Origin: Raineya orbicola
GTDB lineage: Bacteria > Bacteroidota > Bacteroidia > Cytophagales > Thermonemataceae
NCBI RefSeq assembly: GCF_002843425.1
Contig: NZ_NKXO01000006.1
Coordinates: forward strand, 20,090 to 84,089
DNA: 64,000 bases
Direction: 5' to 3'
Part shown: piece by piece, positions 61,298 through 64,000 of the stretch
How positions within the stretch are numbered: the first letter of the stretch is position 1
How the letters are laid out: each line of letters starts with the position of its first letter
Position numbers and translations under genes: made by a program
Notes under the pieces: model-generated
Databases searched by the model: none
What the model saw: the letters and a program-made list of their open reading frames with translations, nothing else
What the model was told of the DNA's origin: nothing

Positions 61298-61791
61298 TTT
61301 TGCATTGAAGGTAGATGCTTTTCCAAGATTTTCACCAAGTTTTCTAATCCTTTTTGGTCGGTTTCTGAAAAATCATTGAGCTTGTCGCTATCTATATCCA
61401 AAACGCCTACCACATTGCTTTCCTGAAAAATAGGCACAACAATTTCAGATTTAGAAAGCGAACTGCAAGCAATATGCCCCGGGAATTTATCTACATCAGG
61501 CACGAGTATAGTACGAGCCTCTTTCCAAGCAGTACCACAAACCCCCTTTCCATAGCCTATACGCGTGCAAGCAAGCGAACCCTGAAAAGGAGCAAGCACC
61601 AGTTCATTATCTTTTACCCAATAAAAGCCTATCCAAAAAAAGCCCAAAGCCTCTTTAAGAACCGCTACAAAATTAGCAAGATTAGCAACAAGGTCTTTTT
61701 CTTGCGAAAGTAAAGCATCTATTTGTGGAATAAGAGCTTTGTAAATTTCGGCTCGGTCTTGGGTTTGTGGGATAAAAAGTGTTTCTGCCAT
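61294..61791 (-). CDS. GAF-domain free methionine-(R)-sulfoxide reductase
   Basis: GAF-fold enzyme of 165 residues (fRMsr/YebR type) that reduces free methionine-R-sulfoxide. The three cysteines of the family are present: C75 in GSLACTRIG, C85 in GKGVCGTAW and C109 in GHIACSSLSKSEIVVP. The ATG at 61791 gives the standard length; the longer frame into recQ is a shadow. It lies divergent from recQ, and the 83-base gap holds the recQ promoter. Confidence 0.93.
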   Translation of the reverse strand: MAETLFIPQTQDRAEIYKALIPQIDALLSQEKDLVANLANFVAVLKEALGFFWIGFYWVKDNELVLAPFQGSLACTRIGYGKGVCGTAWKEARTILVPDVDKFPGHIACSSLSKSEIVVPIFQESNVVGVLDIDSDKLNDFSETDQKGLENLVKILEKHLPSMQK

Positions 61792-61849
61792 ATTTGTAGA
61801 ATTAGTTTGGAAAATTACAACAACCTTTCTAACGAACAAATAGATTTTG

Positions 61850-61857
61850 TATTTTTG
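61850..61857 (+). promoter_or_regulatory. -7 box for recQ
   Basis: TATTTTTG exact TAnnTTTG match 17 bases before the recQ ATG; the leader would be about 11 bases. Confidence 0.45.
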
Positions 61858-61874
61858 AAAAAAAACAAAAAAAT

Positions 61875-63806
61875 ATGCAAACCGAACTTTCAGCAAAAGC
61901 TCACGAGGTTTTGCAAAAGTATTGGGGTTATGCGAAATTCAGACCTTTGCAGGAAGAAATTATCCTTTCGGTACTGGAAGGCAATGATACGCTTGCTCTT
62001 TTGCCTACGGGAGGAGGCAAATCTATTTGTTTTCAGGTGCCTGCAATGTGTTTGGAAGGTATTTGCATTGTAATTTCGCCGCTCATTGCTCTGATGAAAG
62101 ATCAAGTAGAAAATTTACGGAAAAAAGGAATTTCGGCTTTTGCCATTTTTACAGGAATGAGCCGCCGTGAAATTGATATTATCCTTGACCACTGCGTTTA
62201 TGGAAAAGTAAAATTTCTGTATATTTCCCCCGAACGCTTGCAAACGGATATTTTTCGGGAGCGTCTGAAAAAAATGCAAGTGGGGTTACTTGCCATAGAT
62301 GAAGCCCACTGCATTTCGCAATGGGGCTATGATTTTCGTCCGCCGTATTTACAAATTGCAGAAATTCGCGAGTATATTCCTGATGTGCCTTGCATAGCCC
62401 TTACGGCTACGGCTACCGATGTAGTCAAAGGGGATATTCAAGAAAAATTGAGTTTTAAGCCTAATCGGAAGGTTTTTCAGAAAAGTTTTGCTCGGGCAAA
62501 TCTCTCGTATTCTTGTTTTTACCAAGAGAATAAACTTCAAAAATTACTTCAAATTTTACAAAATGTGCAAGGTTCGGCGGTAGTGTATGCCAATTCTCGC
62601 AAAAAGGTTCAAGAAATAGCTCAAATGCTTGCACAACATAAAATCAGTGCCGATTTCTATCACGCAGGGCTGAAAAACGAAGAACGCAACCGCAAACAAG
62701 AACTTTGGATAAAAAATAAAATCCGTGTCATTGTTGCCACCAATGCCTTTGGAATGGGCATTGATAAACCCGATGTACGAGTAGTAGTCCATTGGGAATT
62801 GCCAAGTTCTTTGGAAGCCTACTATCAGGAAGCAGGCAGAGCAGGCAGAGACGAAAAAAAGGCTTATGCAGTAGCTCTCTACGACAAAAACGATATTGAT
62901 AATCTAGAAATTCAAGTTTTGAAGTCTTATCCTCCGCCTGCTACTATTCGGAAGGTGTATCAGATGCTTGCCAATTACTATCAGCTTGCCGTAGGGAGCG
63001 GAGCAATGTCAAGTTTTGATTTTGATTTCAACGATTTTATTAAAAATTTCAATTTAGATGCCAATGAAGCTCATTTTTCGCTCAAAATTCTTTGCGATGA
63101 AAATATCATTCATTTGAGCGAAGCGTATTTTAGTCCTTCCAAACTACTTTTCTTGCTGAATAATAATGATTTGTATGCCTTTCAGATTGCTAACAAAAAT
63201 GCAGAACCTATTATTCAGCTACTTTTGCGAATGTATGGAGGCGAATTACTCACACATTTTTGTAAAATATCGGAGCAAGCCATTGCCCAAAAAGCAGGAA
63301 CAAGTGTTGAAAATGTCATACGAGCCCTTGAAAATTTAGAAAAAATGAGGGTAGTCATTTATGAAAAACAAAAAGATAAACCACAACTTACTTTTGTAGT
63401 GCCTCGCCAAAATGCAGAAAATTTGCAATTGGATTGGCAGAAAATCAATCAGCGAAAGGAAAGAGATTTGCGTAAAGCTAAAGCAGTTGCTCATTACGTA
63501 CAGCACGAAAGTCGTTGCCGAACGCAGTTGCTTTTAGAATATTTCGGTGAAATTTCTTATGAACCCTGCGGTATTTGTGATATTTGTTTGAAAAAGAAAA
63601 AGGAAAAACGTTTGAGCGAGCATTACTATGAAATATATCGCGAAAAAATTCTTAAAGCCCTTGAATTTCAAAGTCTGACCATTGAAGAACTTATTTTAGC
63701 TATTCAGCCGCGTACTCGTGAAGCACTTGTAGAGGCTTTACAAAAAATTATTGAAGTAGGAGAGGTAGAAATGACCGAAAACCATAAACTAAAAAGAGTG
63801 GTTTAA
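61875..63806 (+). CDS. recQ: RecQ-type ATP-dependent DNA helicase
   Basis: Superfamily 2 3'-5' DNA helicase of 643 residues. Motifs in order: LLPTGGGKSICFQVP (I), SPLIALMKDQVENLR (Ia), IDEAHCISQWGYDFRP (II with aromatic loop), LTATATDVV (III), VVYANSRKKV (IV), ATNAFGMGIDKPDVR (V) and QEAGRAGRDEKKA (VI). A zinc-binding RQC part carries four cysteines in the segment from SRCRTQLLLEYFG to CGICDIC. The C terminus has a short winged-helix-like domain; no clear HRDC domain. Works in recombination and repair. A family with several RecQ copies per genome is common, so the gene symbol could be shared with a paralogue. Confidence 0.93.
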   Translation: MQTELSAKAHEVLQKYWGYAKFRPLQEEIILSVLEGNDTLALLPTGGGKSICFQVPAMCLEGICIVISPLIALMKDQVENLRKKGISAFAIFTGMSRREIDIILDHCVYGKVKFLYISPERLQTDIFRERLKKMQVGLLAIDEAHCISQWGYDFRPPYLQIAEIREYIPDVPCIALTATATDVVKGDIQEKLSFKPNRKVFQKSFARANLSYSCFYQENKLQKLLQILQNVQGSAVVYANSRKKVQEIAQMLAQHKISADFYHAGLKNEERNRKQELWIKNKIRVIVATNAFGMGIDKPDVRVVVHWELPSSLEAYYQEAGRAGRDEKKAYAVALYDKNDIDNLEIQVLKSYPPPATIRKVYQMLANYYQLAVGSGAMSSFDFDFNDFIKNFNLDANEAHFSLKILCDENIIHLSEAYFSPSKLLFLLNNNDLYAFQIANKNAEPIIQLLLRMYGGELLTHFCKISEQAIAQKAGTSVENVIRALENLEKMRVVIYEKQKDKPQLTFVVPRQNAENLQLDWQKINQRKERDLRKAKAVAHYVQHESRCRTQLLLEYFGEISYEPCGICDICLKKKKEKRLSEHYYEIYREKILKALEFQSLTIEELILAIQPRTREALVEALQKIIEVGEVEMTENHKLKRVV

Positions 63807-64000
63807 GGTTACATTTGAAATACAGATATTAACAAGTTTGGTTTGAAATTTGCAACTATCAAATAAAAATTCTTTTAGTCCTCCGACAAAAGTTGAATAG
63901 TTTTTACAAGTTGTGGATATTGGGTATCATTTAAGAGGCAATATTGCAAAAACAGGAAACCATACCTAAAAAAAGAGAACTCTCTACGCCCGTTAGGACA
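63807..64000. other. Intergenic end of window
   Basis: A+T-rich, no ORF of note and no clear terminator or RNA signal. I see nothing to annotate here. Confidence 0.5.

Noticed and set aside
1..64000. CRISPR arrays, tRNA or rRNA genes, prophage, integrase or att sites
   Set aside because: Looked for in all gaps over 80 bases; no regular repeats, cloverleaf or rRNA segments, and no integrase or phage genes were seen.

Overview
The window looks like a chromosomal segment of an A+T-rich member of the Bacteroidota, possibly of the Cytophagales group; the lower rank is a guess. Four things point there. Most start codons lack a Shine-Dalgarno sequence. Several genes carry the Bacteroidota promoter signature (a -7 box TAnnTTTG, twice with a TTTG box 19-20 bases upstream). 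A secreted protein ends in a type IX secretion (T9SS) sorting domain, and the T9SS regulator PorX is present. Families typical of the phylum recur: DUF4175, BT_3928/DoxX, DUF1599, LptD of the Bacteroidota type, and Sus-style ECF sigma/anti-sigma pairs.

Layout. 1-2300: a HIT protein cut by the window edge, accA and a YitT membrane protein. 2313-6343: a tight three-gene signalling operon (ECF sigma factor, membrane anti-sigma-like protein, TPR/SpoIIE phosphatase). 6379-9736: an M1 peptidase and an unknown secreted coiled-coil protein. 9764-13865: an accessory island with a damaged restriction-modification system (a methyltransferase gene split in two, an intact adenine-type methyltransferase, and an HNH endonuclease with an in-frame stop), followed by a dead IS5-type element that inserted into the last codons of a capA-like gene. 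13844-31120: mostly leftward genes (CapA, LysE, TPR proteins, PstS-like lipoprotein, Na+ symporter, phospholipase-like enzyme, desaturase, DPP-IV, peroxiredoxin, 5'-nucleotidase), interrupted by the large rightward PKD/T9SS protein. 31170-46459: a glycosyltransferase, nadC, a FAH protein, Yip1, IscA, an rRNA methyltransferase, lptD facing an amidase, an acyltransferase, a BCS1-like AAA ATPase, a tandem universal stress protein, rho and an amino acid permease. 46717-64000: porX, cdsA, a DUF1599/DoxX operon, a DUF4175/RsbW-like operon, a flippase, rpsT, an M16 protease, a GAF-type methionine sulfoxide reductase and recQ.

Most genes are housekeeping or envelope functions. The parts that deserve a second look are the decaying restriction-modification island with its IS, the ECF/anti-sigma/SpoIIE operon, a possible small RNA at 61221-61297, overlapping divergent promoters between lptD and the amidase gene, and a possible leader peptide ahead of rho. 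No tRNA, rRNA, CRISPR array or prophage was found. All assignments are from reading the sequence; no database search was run.
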